Part shown: positions 1 to 10,318 of the stretch, piece after piece | Numbering within the stretch: the stretch's first letter is position 1 | Layout of the letters: every line of letters starts with the position of its first letter | Source of the DNA: Larix kaempferi | Taxonomy: Eukaryota > Streptophyta > Pinopsida > Pinales > Pinaceae | Direction of reading: 5' to 3' | Assembly (NCBI GenBank): GCA_027924585.1 | Contig: BSBM01000597.1 | Location: 3,266,001 to 3,330,000 of the forward strand | Length of the DNA: 64,000 nucleotides | Notes under the pieces: generated by a model | The model's input: only the letters and a program-made list of their open reading frames with translations | Databases searched by the model: none | What the model was told of the DNA's origin: nothing | Translations under genes and position numbers: made by a program

Positions 1-560
1 ATCGCCCTTCATATGTATATTTGATACGTGATTCAATTCTCTTTGCTATATTTGATATGTTAGTCACTGCTCTTTGCTTTTGCTTATATTTCATCGAGAT
101 AGGTTGTTATATTACCATGGAGGGTAGATCTTACCCCTAGAAATTATTATGTGCTTCTAATTGTTTGATATATCACTAGTTAGTTGTTAGGAGTATTAAT
201 AGTTAGTTGTTATGAGTATTAATGTTGAAATGACTTAATTAGATGATTGTTAAATTGTTGTTACATATTGATAAGGTTTGGATATTCTTAGTTTAAGTGT
301 TGTTTTCACATCCACAATTATAGGAGGTTGTTTAAGGCCTATATATTTGTAACTTTATTCTTAGTTGTGTTGAGTCTTATATCACCTCCAGTGTAACTCT
401 TGTTGGTTGTGGAGCTTGATCAAGGCCTATATATTTGTAACTTTATTCTTAGTTGTGTTGAGTCTTATATCACCTTCAGTGTAACTCTTGTTGGTTGTGG
501 AGCTTGATCTTCTGTATTCACAGGTTGTGTTTCAGCCATGTCTCGATCTCATCCCATAAC
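1..560. other. No gene; LTR-like repeat sequence
   Basis: AT-rich sequence without a supportable reading frame. An AGGCCTATATATTTG stretch, resembling the TATA region of plant copia LTRs, occurs twice in the duplication at 334-509. The stretch is probably a fragment of an older LTR, but neither end nor a partner copy is visible in the window. Confidence 0.4.
334..509. repeat. 88-bp tandem duplication
   Basis: Two head-to-tail copies of an 88-bp unit (334-421 and 422-509), each starting AAGGCCTATATATTTG and ending GTGGAGCTTGATC. They differ at very few positions (for example CACCTCC versus CACCTTC), so the duplication is recent relative to the surrounding decayed elements. It duplicates a TATA-like motif, which suggests a duplicated LTR promoter region. 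Confidence 0.85.
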
Positions 561-692
561 GGGGGTTCCCCCCCCCCCAAAAAAAAAAAAAGTCACCATG
601 GGGGGTGGCGACTTGTTTGGGAGCCCCCCCTTGGCGGAGATTTTGGGGTAGCGCCCCCATAGCGAAAATTTCAGAGAAAAAAAAAAAAAAAA
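561..692. other. Homopolymer-rich junction sequence
   Basis: Contains a C tract followed directly by an A tract near 569-591, a GC-rich stretch with CCATGGGGGGTGGCGACTTG, and a second A tract ending at about 692, immediately before the proposed LTR of copia A. It could be the poly(A) tail of a small non-LTR insertion, but no body was recognised. Confidence 0.35.
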
Positions 693-1087
693 TGCCTTGT
701 AAAATGTTGTAATTTCATAGTCATGACTTGGTCAATAATGGGTGATTTATGGGCCCATGGTATTGGGTGTTCCATAGTATTTTCCCATGGTAATCGCTCT
801 TTAAAAGGAAGGAATTGTAATACGACTGTGTATTGTAGCATTGTAAAGATCTCTGATTGTGTGAGAGGGACTATGAGAGAGTGAAGAGGAAGTTGCAGCG
901 AATGTGTTGTAGGTTGTGTCCCTTCATTTGTTGGATGATATAATAATAAGGACTGGCAATTTCTATGTGGACTTAGCCCATTTTGGGTGAACCACGTTAT
1001 ATTGGTGTCTCTCTTGTAATGTGTTTTATCTGATTTATATTTGCCTCTTCTTTATTGTTATTGCTCTATGATCTTGTTTTTCTAACA
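693..1087 (+). repeat. 5' LTR of copia A
   Basis: The right end is set by TCTAACA at 1081-1087 followed after 2 bp by a tRNA-Met type primer binding site. The left end (TGCCTTGTAAAATG after an A tract) is the best TG start, but no second LTR is available to confirm it. The LTR would be about 395 bp. Confidence 0.6.
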
Positions 1088-1089
1088 AT

Positions 1090-1102
1090 TGGTATCAGAG
1101 CC
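1090..1102 (+). other. Primer binding site, initiator tRNA-Met
   Basis: TGGTATCAGAGCC matches the complement of the 3' end of plant initiator tRNA-Met, the usual primer of copia reverse transcription. It lies 3 bp after the LTR end, which fixes the LTR boundary and the plus orientation. Confidence 0.9.
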
Positions 1103-1159
1103 AAAGGTCTATTTGGCAAATAAACTCGTAGGAAAGAATGGTTCTTGGTTCGAGTGGGA

Positions 1160-1663
1160 GCAATGGTAGATGAATGAAGTTTTAAGGTCAAGAAATTTAA
1201 CGGCCAAAACTACTAGTTATGGAAGGTGCAAATGGAGGACTATATGTACCAGAATGATCCATTCCTACCATTGGGAGGAAAAGCAAAACAACCAGTGACT
1301 ATGAAGGACGAAGAATGGGAGGTTCTTGACAAAAAGGCATTGGGAACAATACGGTTGTGCTTGGCTTCATCGGTGGCTTTCAATATTTCAAGAGAAAAGA
1401 CAATGGAGAGTCTAATGAGCGCATTGGGTAAGCTGTATGAAAAACCTTCGGCGTCCAACAAGGTATTTCTAATGAAGCATTTATTTAATATGAAGATGTT
1501 AGAAAGTGGATCTGTTGCTAATCATTTAAATGAATTTAATACGATTACAAATTAGCTAAGTTTTGTAAAAGTGAACTTTGAAGATGATTTTAAGGCTCTT
1601 CTGATCTTGTGTTCATTGCTAGAAGGATGGAATGGCTTGGTCATGACTGTAAGTAACTCTGTT
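1160..1663 (+). pseudogene. Copia A gag, N-terminal part
   Basis: Encodes the capsid-type gag domain (UBN2/retrotran_gag class) typical of Ty1/copia. Visible landmarks are MEDYMYQNDPFLPLGG near 1234, the ALGTIRLCL helix, the LYEKPSASNKVFLMKHLFNM motif and NHLNEFNTIT. A stop after NTITN at about 1553 breaks the frame; the same protein continues out of it through LILCSLLEGWNGLV to the insertion point at 1663. The frame already runs upstream of the first in-frame methionine. The rest of the protein is at 15302, after gypsy B. Gag would assemble the cytoplasmic virus-like particle; this copy cannot. Confidence 0.88.
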
Positions 1664-2141
1664 TGATCCGCACGTGGCTAGGAAGCACAAGGGGGACAAC
1701 AGATCGACTAAATGAGTCGGCTTTGTTATGGCGGAAGCTTAATAAATAGAATGAGCAAAGAAGGAATACACTACATAGATAACACAAGTACACATCGACA
1801 ATATGGAGGAATGTAAACTGATCTTCTCTAATACTGGATATAAGTTCATCACTTGTATATTACAATATTATACATGCTTATATAGAGTGTGCTGAGACTC
1901 TTGGGTGCCTTCTCGTTACGTTCAGTTACAAAAGAAGTTAGAACAGTTCAGAAGTTCAACCGTTACAGTCGATTGGAAGACAGAGAGACAGTTTATCGAA
2001 GTTCGACAATGGCAAGTCGCAAGTCAACGCTGCATGTTGACGTCACGTAATTGTTTGAGTTCATTGAACTTGTCGAAGCTGCTGAGTTTTTCATAGTCGA
2101 TGTTAGCATTCGAAAACAAATGCCAACTTCTATGTGGATCA
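1664..2141 (-). repeat. 3' LTR of gypsy B
   Basis: Aligns along most of its length with 14769-15301. Shared blocks include GGGGGACAA near the left end, the TATTACAATATTATACATGC block, and the terminal AACAAATGCCAACT followed by GTGGATCA. It starts TGATCC and ends GGATCA. It is about 55 bp shorter than the other LTR, partly because a segment rich in GTCGAAGTT motifs is missing. Confidence 0.88.
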
Positions 2142-2156
2142 GACCTCCTTCCTTAA
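2142..2156 (-). other. Polypurine tract of gypsy B
   Basis: Read on the minus strand this is AAGGAAGGAGGTC, directly abutting the TGATCCACAT start of the 3' LTR. Purine tracts in this position prime plus-strand DNA synthesis. Confidence 0.8.
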
Positions 2157-2169
2157 GAAAAAATGGTCC

Positions 2170-3630
2170 CCATTATTTGCTCGCCTAAGTGAGGAAACGT
2201 TTCGGTCAGTTTAGTATTCGAGTACCACTTTCCTTGGGATGGAAGCTGTCTGACTTTAGCAACCTGAAACAAGGGAATTGTGTTCTTCCTTGTATGGCAT
2301 ACTCGTCATCCCACGATGGTGTCGCAAGGAAGAGGTTCCTGAACATCTGGATGGATTTCTTCGGGTTCTGTTGTTGGTAAGTCATTATGTTCCAACAGTG
2401 GTGCATGGTATGGTCGAAGTAGATCCACATTGAATAGTGGATGCATACCCAGGCATGCAGGAATGTCATGTTGGAAAGCATTTTCTCCAATTTATCGAAG
2501 AATACTATACAAACCATATCGCAAAGGTTTGAGTTTTTTGAATGGACCGATGAAGCACTCCGTCTTGAGATGTAACCAGACCTTATCCCTAATTTGGAAT
2601 GAATGAGGAATACAATGCTTATCGTGTCGTTCCTTAGCTTTCGTGTTTGCTCGTTTAGATTTCACATTTGCTCATTGCAACAATTCCTGTGCTTGCTTCT
2701 AGATGTCGTGGATATGATCTCGAAACTTAAAGGATTTATAAACTTCTCGCTAGTTGTAGTTGGTGTCATAGTTCGACTGTGTCGAGGAGCTGATCAGGTC
2801 GATAGGTGCTGAGGGTTGAAATTCGTAATAGATTTCAAATGGACTCATTCCCATATAGATGTGTTGAGCAAAATTGTAGTTGTGTTATATCTATGGAAGA
2901 ATTTCATCCCATGTTCATCGATGCTTGTGGTTGTACATGCAAAGCAGTTGTACTACCAAGCGATTCACAACTTCTGTCGATTTGAGGATGGAAAGCTATC
3001 GACAATGAGAGTCGTGTGTCCAGCTATTTCCAGAGAGTCTTCCAAAAGATGCTGACGAATCTGGCATCTGAAACGAAATTAATGGTTGTCCATAAACCAA
3101 AGTGTTTCCAAACATGTGTGAAGAAGAGTTGAGCAGTCTGTTGCATTGTCATAATCTTCTTACATGGAATTGGAATGGCCATCTTGGAAAATTTGTCGAC
3201 TACTACTAAGATCGCATCATGTTGATGTTTGGTAGTAGGATATATTGTCAAGTAGTCCATAGAAATAGATTCCCATGATCGACTAGGAACTGGCAGAGGT
3301 GTGTACAATCCGTGTCGTTGATTAGGCGGTTCAAAAATGGCACAAACCACGCATGATCGAATGTACTTGTTGGCATCGGTTTTGAGTGTAGGCCAAAAGA
3401 AATACTTCTGGAGGATAGAAAGTGTCTTATCTACTCCAAAGTGTCATGCAGTCTTGTTGTAGTGTGCATCCCAAATTAGCTATTGTCGATGCTCACCAGT
3501 CAGTACACAAACCTGTCCAAGCTTGTATAGCAAGGTGTCTTTCAGGAAGTAGTCGAAAGTCGACGACTTGCCAATCTGAAGCTATCAGTAGACTAGTGAA
3601 AAGTTGATGTCGTCCTGATACAATTGAGGC
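2170..3630 (-). pseudogene. Gypsy B integrase, decayed
   Basis: On the minus strand a zinc-binding HHCC region lies at about 3480-3340 (WHFGVDKTLSILQKYFFWP then IRSCVVC). The catalytic core at 3350-3024 reads LPVPSRSWESISMDYLTIYP, with the first catalytic aspartate in SMDYL and VVVDKFSKMAIPIPCKK following. The core continues with NFVSDARFVS (expected SDRDxRF, here damaged). The C-terminal part runs to about 2200, with KAQELLQ and FHPKESGTRI recognisable. Several stops and at least one frameshift are present. It would have inserted the element DNA into the host genome. Confidence 0.85.
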
Positions 3631-3639
3631 CAAATGGTC

Positions 3640-5015
3640 ATGTCGTATCTGTGCATACTCATCACTGTGAAAAGGAGAGTAATAGGTGGTCGACTTAGAC
3701 AATCAGGGGCGGTGTTAGCTTTACCTTTCCGATACTTAATCACCTACTGGAATTGTTTTAGGTAATTAATCCACTTGAGTTGTCTGGTTGTCTGTAGTTT
3801 CGACTAGGTCAAAGTGAATTGTAGAGGCTTATGGTTAGTGAGGATGACCATTTCCTTGCCAAGGATGTAATGTCTCCATTGCTTGAGAGCTTGCACAATG
3901 GCGCACAGTTCTTTTTCATACGTCGATTATCTTCTTACTGTGTCGTTAAAAGTTTCGGAATGAAAAGCCACTGGGTGACTAGATTGAGTGATCACTGCGC
4001 CCAAGGCATAGTCCAATGCATCCATCTCAATCTCAAAGGGCTGATGCAAATCAGGTAACAAGAGTTTTGGTGCAGTGCAGAGCTTGTGCTTGAGCTGTTC
4101 AAAATATTCTTATTGTATCGGTGTCCATTTAAAGACAGTTTTTCCATTTCCCTTCGTCAATTGATTCAAGGGAAAGTCTATGTGACTGAATTTGAGTATG
4201 AATCGTCAATAGAAATTCACCTAACCAAGAAAAAATCTTAGCTCTTGAATGATTTGAGGAATGGACCAATCTTTGAGGATTTGTACTTTGTCTGGATCGA
4301 TGTGAATGTCTGCAGAGTCAATTACATACCCCAAATATTTGATGACGTTCATCGCAAAGGTGCACTTGTCCATGTTCAAGTAAAGGCGATGTTGTTGGAG
4401 AGTATCGATGAATTTTCGAAGTTGTCTAACATGTTCTTCCCATGATCGTCTGAAAATCAATATGTCATCAAGGTAGACAATGACCCATTTGTTGATGAAA
4501 GGTCAAAGAATGTTATCCATATATCGCATGAAGGTCGCAAGTACATTGGTTAAACCGAAAGGCATGACTAACCATTCAAACAATACTTCCTTGGCCTTGA
4601 AAGACGTTTTCCACACATCTGAGGGCTCGATTGGAATCTAATGATATCCCGACTTGAGGTCAAGCTTAGTAAAGAATTTGGCACCTTTCAGACAGCCGAT
4701 GAGCTCGTCTATCCGCGACAGAGGACAGCGATTCTTAACCGAATTTTTTTTTACTTCCCTGTAGTCGATGCACATGCGCCAAGTCCTGTATTTCTTTGGA
4801 ACGAGGATGACTAGACTTCCACAAGGAGAGGAGCTGGGTCAAATATGATCTTTGTCGATCAATTCTTGGATTTGTCTATGAATCTCTTCATTTTCGAGAA
4901 TGGATCTTTTGTTAACAGATGCGTTAGGAAAATAAGAACCAGGAGCAATTTCAATGGATTTTTTTACCTAGAAATGTCAAGGTACTCCGTCCGGCTCTTG
5001 GAATAAACTCTGATA
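3640..5015 (-). pseudogene. Gypsy B reverse transcriptase and RNase H, decayed
   Basis: Minus strand. The RT starts near 4970 (SIEIAPGSYFPNA). It continues with PSSSPCGSLVILVPKK (about 4845-4790), MCIDYREVKK, the FTKLDLKSGYH motif and the catalytic box VYLDDILIF at about 4490-4460. The LYLNMDKCTFAMNVIKYLGY thumb region follows. RNase H begins near 4060 with FEIEMDALDYALGAV and contains YSTYEKELCAIVQAL and VILTNHKPLQ, where the usual TDH has become TNH. Multiple in-frame stops make it non-functional. Confidence 0.9.
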
Positions 5016-5199
5016 CTCATCGAGAACGTTGTCGATCAACTACTTCTGTCGGGAGATGCATTGGTTGGTAAGTCGACTCATCACTGCAGTCTTCCTAGAA
5101 TGTTGTGGTTTGATCATGATTAACGCGAACTTTTAAGCATGATTGATGAGCTTCTTTTCTTGTTTAGTAGATATCATTAAGGCCATTGGTGTAGGTCGT

Positions 5200-5524
5200 C
5201 ACTCTGGAATGTCGTACCATCAATTTTGGCTTCTGACAATCACCTTCTAAGGTCATGATTGGTAACTTCCATGGTGATCCCACTAGTAAGGTTTCCCAAA
5301 CAAGGCGTCGGCTACAGAGATTGGTGCCATGTCGCAGAGTACTTCATCTTGAAAAGGCTTTATGAAGTAGGCGAGTTCGCATTGTCGGGTGATCTGTAGT
5401 TTCTGTCCATCATTCATCCAACCGATGGTGTAAGGTTGTGGATGTGGAGTGGTGACAAGACCTATTTTCTTCACAAGATATTTAGAAATGAAGTTCTTAT
5501 GGATACCGTTATCCACAATCATAT
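5200..5524 (-). pseudogene. Gypsy B protease, C-terminal part, cut by gypsy C
   Basis: Minus strand. IVDNGIHKNFIS corresponds to the retropepsin active site (family consensus D-S/T-G-A-S/T-H-N-F-I), so the catalytic DSG triad is altered to DNG. It continues with YLVKKIGL and the dimer-forming C-terminal region. The upstream residues lie beyond gypsy C, at about 13575-13620. The cut is exactly at the GTAAT target duplication. Confidence 0.8.
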
Positions 5525-5529
5525 GTAAT

Positions 5530-6224
5530 TGTTGGCACGGGATAGATCCGGAGGGAGTGCAGAAGCCAACAGATGTGAAAGGGTCATTCCATGGAAAAAG
5601 GACCTTTCATCGTTTTTGTGGGAGCATAAGATTTGTTAGATTAGTTAAGTCGGCCATGTCGACCATTTTGTAATAGGATAGAAGAATATAAATAGAGTAG
5701 GACTGTAAGCCTAAGGGCATGGAAGTTTTGTAGATTAATCCTATCTTTTGGGTTCGTTCTGTATCTGCGATATGATGGTTTGACAGTTTCTGTGAGGTTT
5801 ATTCCGCAGGTTTTGATGATTGAATGAGGATGTTTGGATATGATATGAATTCTATTGTTGTGCAATGATGCGATGATGAATAATGGGTTATGTGAATGAT
5901 TTCTGTTGATTGATGCAAATATATTGTTTAGTATGTTCTAAATGTATGTGTGAATGATTTATGATGTGGATGATTAGTTAATAATATATTGTGAATGATA
6001 TCATCTCTGGTTAGTGCGAAAGTAAAGTGTACATATCCTCTACACAACTGCGGAAACTTGGTTCCAGCAGCCCTCTTATTCACCTTGGGTGAGACTACAC
6101 TTGCACCGCAAGTGTTGCTGGGAAGGGTTACACCTTTCTGAGCCAGTTTATAAGGGAGTTTGGGTTGATAGTTTGTTGGCGACAATGCGGAGTGAACCCC
6201 CTATCGATAGAATCTGTGTCAACA
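5530..6224 (+). repeat. 5' LTR of gypsy C
   Basis: 695 bp, starting TGTTGGCAC and ending GTCAACA. It aligns with 12876-13569 without large gaps over the full length. Shared blocks include CATTTTGTAATAGGATAG, the TTGGGTTCGTTCTGTATCT block and ACAACTGCGGAAACTTGG. TATAAATA at 5687-5696 is a plausible TATA box. Reading frames crossing it are incidental. Confidence 0.92.
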
Positions 6225-6226
6225 AA

Positions 6227-6245
6227 TGGTTCCGTTGCCGGGACC
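6227..6245 (+). other. Primer binding site, tRNA-Asp type
   Basis: TGGTTCCGTTGCCGGGACC starts 2 bp after the LTR end. It matches the complement of the plant tRNA-Asp 3' end (TGGCGCCGTTGCCGGGG) at most positions. The mismatches at the CG pair are typical decay. Confidence 0.8.
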
Positions 6246-6267
6246 CTAAGGAAGAAGAAAAGAGGAT

Positions 6268-6750
6268 ATGTTGTGGCACCTGACAAAACCAGAGATCCAG
6301 GAGTGGTTAGATAAGAATGCGGAAGAATTCGCAGGAAGTGAGAAGCGAGATCCTAAGCAGACATCAACCGATTGGTTAGAAAGATACGTTTATTCAGATA
6401 TTCACGAAATCTTTTTCTGCGAATTCCCGGTGTTATTGCGTGAGTGGATAGCACAGTTGACATTCCGCAAGAACCACTGTCAAAAGACTGAACCAGATTG
6501 TTGGACCCCAGAGTTGGTGCAACAGCTGAAGCAGGTCAATAACAAGGTATCGCGAGCTGTTGATTTTTGGGTAGACAACACCCTTGAAGGGTACATAACT
6601 GAGTTTGCAGTAGATACTATCAAGTCATACAATGACACCAAAAGAAATTTCTTCAGGGGACCAAGGGGAAGATTCTTGTCATCATTAAAACTGTGGATTA
6701 AAATGCTTGTCTGTGAAAAAGGAATATTGAGGATATCTTCTGATGAGTAG
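6268..6750 (+). CDS. Leader ORF of gypsy C, function unknown
   Basis: A 160-codon open frame between the primer site and gag, beginning MLWHLTKPEIQEWLDK. It lacks gag, protease or polymerase motifs. Visible features are a Trp-rich stretch (FPVLLREWIAQLTF), a Thr-Pro-Glu-Leu segment and a basic KRNFFRGPRGRF patch. In another frame downstream (6820-6970) a charged region with SDEEFEREADEE and KKRRTERESPER suggests the original protein was longer, perhaps an N-terminal extension of gag. Upstream ORFs are known in some Tat-lineage elements such as Ogre, so it may be equivalent. I did not recognise the protein. Confidence 0.5.
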   Translation: MLWHLTKPEIQEWLDKNAEEFAGSEKRDPKQTSTDWLERYVYSDIHEIFFCEFPVLLREWIAQLTFRKNHCQKTEPDCWTPELVQQLKQVNNKVSRAVDFWVDNTLEGYITEFAVDTIKSYNDTKRNFFRGPRGRFLSSLKLWIKMLVCEKGILRISSDE

Positions 6751-7104
6751 ATGAATCAGTGTGCGAGGGTGAAGGTATTGCGTAAATGTGAGTCCGATGG
6801 AAAGATATGGTAGATGAACATGAGCGACGAAGAATTTGAAAGGGAAGCTGACGAAGAGTGTGGTCTCTTGAGAAGTGAAGCAATATTTCGGCATCCTGAG
6901 AAGAAGAGGAGGACTGAGAGAGAGTCTCCTGAGAGGACTGGAACAGAGAACCGCGAGATAGGACCATAGGGGAGGAAGCGACCTCATTGCGGAGAAGACT
7001 TCAACTAGGATACCCCATAGGCAGAAGGAGGTCAGATCGTAAGTTACCACGTACCTTCGACCCCGCACACTACTCTGAATTTCATAGGAAGAAACTAAAA
7101 CTAT

Positions 7105-8460
7105 TTGCGGAGTTTCCCTATGTGCAGCGACAAGAGTAGTGCTTCAGTGAACAACAATACTAGCAACGTTAGGATGGTAGACGAGGCAAAGATGCCTACA
7201 TTCCAGGGGAATGGGACCGAGGATCCCAAACAGTATTGGTTTATATGCGAAGCAATCTGGACTGTGAAGCAGGTTCAGGATGATGCGATAAAGATGGGAC
7301 AACTAGCGACGACCCTTAGGGGCCGGGCGTTATATTGGTACATGAAGTTTGTAAAGGTTCTGGTGGGAACAACAGCTAAAACATTGGAGCACGTCAGAAC
7401 AACGATGATTGACAAGTTTAAAAAACCCAAATCAGATTCGCAATATGTCACTGAGCTTAAGGAGATTAAGCAATTCCCGAATGAGTCAGTGTGGGAATCC
7501 GACTAGCGATACAAGACATTGATAGCAAAAGTGAGCTTTCTGATAAATGAGCTGCAACATAAAGAATGGTTCATCGTAGGACTAGTGTCACATATCCGAG
7601 GACTGCTAATGCAATAGAAAGTTGTAACATAGGCAGAAGCGTTAGAAATCGCGATAAATCTAGAGGCTTCATCGATTGGCGAAGCAGGAATGGGAATGGA
7701 CAAAGTTCAGGCACAGTTGGCCAACCTAACACTTCAATGGGAGGATATCAAGAGGGGCAAGGAGACCTGTCGAGACATATGGTGTACCAGATGCAGAAGG
7801 GAGGGGCACCATAAGGACAACTGCCTAGAATTCAGTGAGTATTTGCAGGCAAGGGCACCAAACCCCCTTCGTCAAGGAGGCATGCCATGGTGTACTGCCT
7901 GTCAGACCATAGGGCATCGACCGGGGGAATGCGTATATTTGCAAAAGATGGTATCAAATCCATCCAACTTATACTGCAAGTTTTACCGATTGGTCGACCA
8001 TGATGAGAAGGAATGTAGGGCCTATGACCTGGTGCAAGACCGAATAGTCGATACGTATCTTATGAAGGGAGAAGAACTGTCAGTGGTGCAACAACAATCG
8101 CAGTATAGTCAACCGCAACAATACAACCAGGGTCAATATGGGAACCCGTAGTATGGGCACCCACAGTATCCACCACCACCGTATGGCCAGTCCCAGTATG
8201 GGAAGCAACAATATCAGCAACCGCAGTACGGGAAACCACAGTACCAAAAATATGGACCGCCACGTGGAGGATTCTTTGGAGGCGGAGGTGCAGGTATGGG
8301 ACATGGAGGAGGTCCAGACGGGGAAGAATACCAATCGTTTGTTATAATTGTGGACAACAAGGGCATTACCAGCGAGATTTCATGAACCCTACGCCGCAGT
8401 GTACATACTGTAGTGCTATCGATCATAGTATAGAAGATTGTCGTCAGCTTATTGTGAAAT
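7105..8460 (+). pseudogene. Gypsy C gag with repeated zinc knuckles
   Basis: The capsid part begins near 7160 with MVDEAKMPTFQGNGTEDPKQ and the retrotransposon-gag core (QLATTLRGRALYWYMKF), then stops at 7504 and resumes. The nucleocapsid part from 7780 holds two good CCHC knuckles (CTRCRREGHHKDNC and CTACQTIGHRPGEC). A degraded third follows (CKFYRLVDHDEKEC), then a fourth near 8340 (CYNCGQQGHYQRD with the last Cys lost) and a fifth near 8401 (CTYCSAIDHSIEDC). Between knuckles three and four is a Q/Y/P/G-rich linker of repeated QYG units (about 8090-8260). The stop at 8149 and frame changes show it is dead. Gag packages the RNA into particles. Confidence 0.88.
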
Positions 8461-8931
8461 GGAAAATGAAGAGAACCAGAACTCAAATAATATGAACCTG
8501 CCGCCTGCAGTACAGATGACTTCAACAGAATCCAGAGGAAACCACACGACGGTTGGAATAGTGACACAAGGAGGAATGGTGACTGGGGACGAAAATCCAC
8601 ATACCAATATCAGGCCAATACAAACACGATGGAAGCATACCAGCATTGGAATAGAAATCGAAAAGGAAACCATTTCAAAGGTACTGAGTGCAATGAGAAA
8701 TAGGAGATAGGTATCTCTTGAGGAAGAAAGCTATGACATACCACCGACGTTCAACCCGACGAAGTCGCGAAGGAAGGCAAACACTCTAAAAGCCTTCCTA
8801 GGGAGTTTCCTGGATTTGGAAAAAGACCCGGATGTATTGGAAGAAATAGCTAGTCTACTACAACAATGGGTAGGTGCATGACTAGAATAGAGAGTTAATC
8901 GCATACATAAAAGAAAGACAGGAAGGGAGAT
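8461..8931 (+). other. Gypsy C gag-protease linker region
   Basis: Low-complexity hydrophilic coding remnant between the last zinc knuckle and the protease. It holds a 90-codon frame rich in Asn, Glu, Thr and charged residues (8438-8710), then a KSRRKANTLKAFLGSFLDL segment near 8762 in another frame. No domain was recognised; it is probably the spacer of the gag-pol polyprotein. Confidence 0.55.
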
Positions 8932-9535
8932 GAGGATGTCATCACAGATAGGAGAATTTGATGTTGACTCCATCATTCTAGATTTGGGATCAGATGTAAA
9001 TATCCTGACTAATCAGACGTGGGAAACAATGGGGAAGCCATGGATGACTTGGTCACCAGTACAGCTGCAACTAGATTACTAGAGCAAGGTCACCCCGCTC
9101 GGTCAGGTATGTCAACTTCTGGTTGAAATTGAAGGGCTCAAGACGTATGTGGATTTTGATGTCATTGAGATTGTGGATAACACCAGTCCCTATCCGGTAC
9201 TATTGGGGATAGATTGGGCTATGGAGAATCAAGTGATAATCAACTTTAAAAAAATGATAATGTCATTCGAGAATCAAGAAATGAGGGTCATCGCACCACT
9301 GGATCCTGCGGAAGGGTTGCACTATACGAAGCTAGCTAGAGACGAGCTTACGGAAGGATGGGATAATTTGTACAACATTTATGAGGATTATGTTAACCCT
9401 ACCATGAATGGAGAACTAGGATGGCACAGCGACAGCTCAGCATCCTCTGATTCAGATGAGGCCCTTGAGAATTGGCAGAATTGGTTGCATGAAGTGTCAT
9501 TTCGAAGATGCACCCGAGTAACCCAGTCGATGTGA
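8932..9535 (+). pseudogene. Gypsy C aspartic protease
   Basis: The retropepsin-like fold starts near 8935 with GEFDVDSIILDLGSDVNILT, where the catalytic D-S/T-G has become D-L-G, so activity is unlikely. It continues through a stop at about 9079 and then VDFDVIEIVDNTSPYPVLLG and GIDWAMENQ, the second structural motif. An acidic tail follows (GWHSDSSASSDSDEALENWQ, then MHEVS-like HEVSFRRCTRVTQSM) ending at 9535. The same tail is recognisable in gypsy E, showing the two belong to one lineage. Confidence 0.88.
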
Positions 9536-9586
9536 ATGGTAGCATCAGAGGAGTATGTGTTAACTACCTATAAATGATTTCCCAAC

Positions 9587-10318
9587 TTGGACACATTCCT
9601 TAGTGAATTTGAGGAGAAGGTTGCAGAGCCACAGCGTCTTCTGGCCCTGGAGGAAGCCCTGAAGGCTACTCCTACGCGATGGTGGACAACACATAAATCA
9701 AAGATCACATCTTTGCCACTATGTCGATGCCTCATGGAGGTTCGGTTCAACGAAGCCGCGAAGGACAACCAAATGCGATATGACGGACAGGGAGACCCGA
9801 AGGCACATCTAAATGCCTTTCAAGATCAATGGGGATCGAGAGCACGACACGAGTGGGTACATGCATTTGTACACACATTGGATGAGGTACCGTGGAGCTG
9901 GTATGTCATAGCAGAACTGTGACATGGGACAACATATTGGGAGAAAATTACGATTGGCTTCAACCAAATGTTCTCTTTCGTAGACATAAATCGCTTAATC
10001 CACACCGCACTACAGGCGATCCGCGGAAATATATTTGAAGGGGTACCAACAGGACAACCAATGGCACTCCAATGGACCGCGACACCAGAAATGTTAATGG
10101 AGTGTTACAATGTCACCAGAGAACCCGAAGATGATGATGACCCCTGGGCCATGCATGTACCAGAATCGGAGGGTAGTCGCATTGTTGTGGCACCAGACAT
10201 ACCGTCCGACAAATTTCAGCAGCCATTGAAGATCAAGAAGGTGAATATTGGGTTAGAGGAAAACCCAAGTTCGCAAGCATTGGTGACTACTGGGACGAGT
10301 CGACCATTGCGAAAATGA
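9587..10318 (+). pseudogene. Second gag-like segment of gypsy C, between protease and RT
   Basis: Two adjacent frames (9587-9922 and 9968-10318) read as one protein. It holds TFLSEFEEKVAEPQRL, then RWWTTHKSKITSLPLCRCLM, GQGDPKAHLNAFQDQW, EWVHAFVHTLDEVPWSWYV and NQMFSFVDINRLIHTALQAI. The Trp-rich R-W-W, GDP and W-Y pattern resembles the retrotransposon gag capsid fold, but it sits after the protease, where no gag is expected. Gypsy E has the matching segment in the same place (HLFIHT-type and PARWW motifs), so it is a lineage trait rather than a chance insertion. Role unknown; a second capsid-like or adaptor domain is a guess. Confidence 0.75.

Noticed and set aside
2206-2517. Independent 103-codon minus-strand gene
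   Set aside because: It is the decayed C-terminal part of gypsy B integrase, continuous with the motifs upstream.
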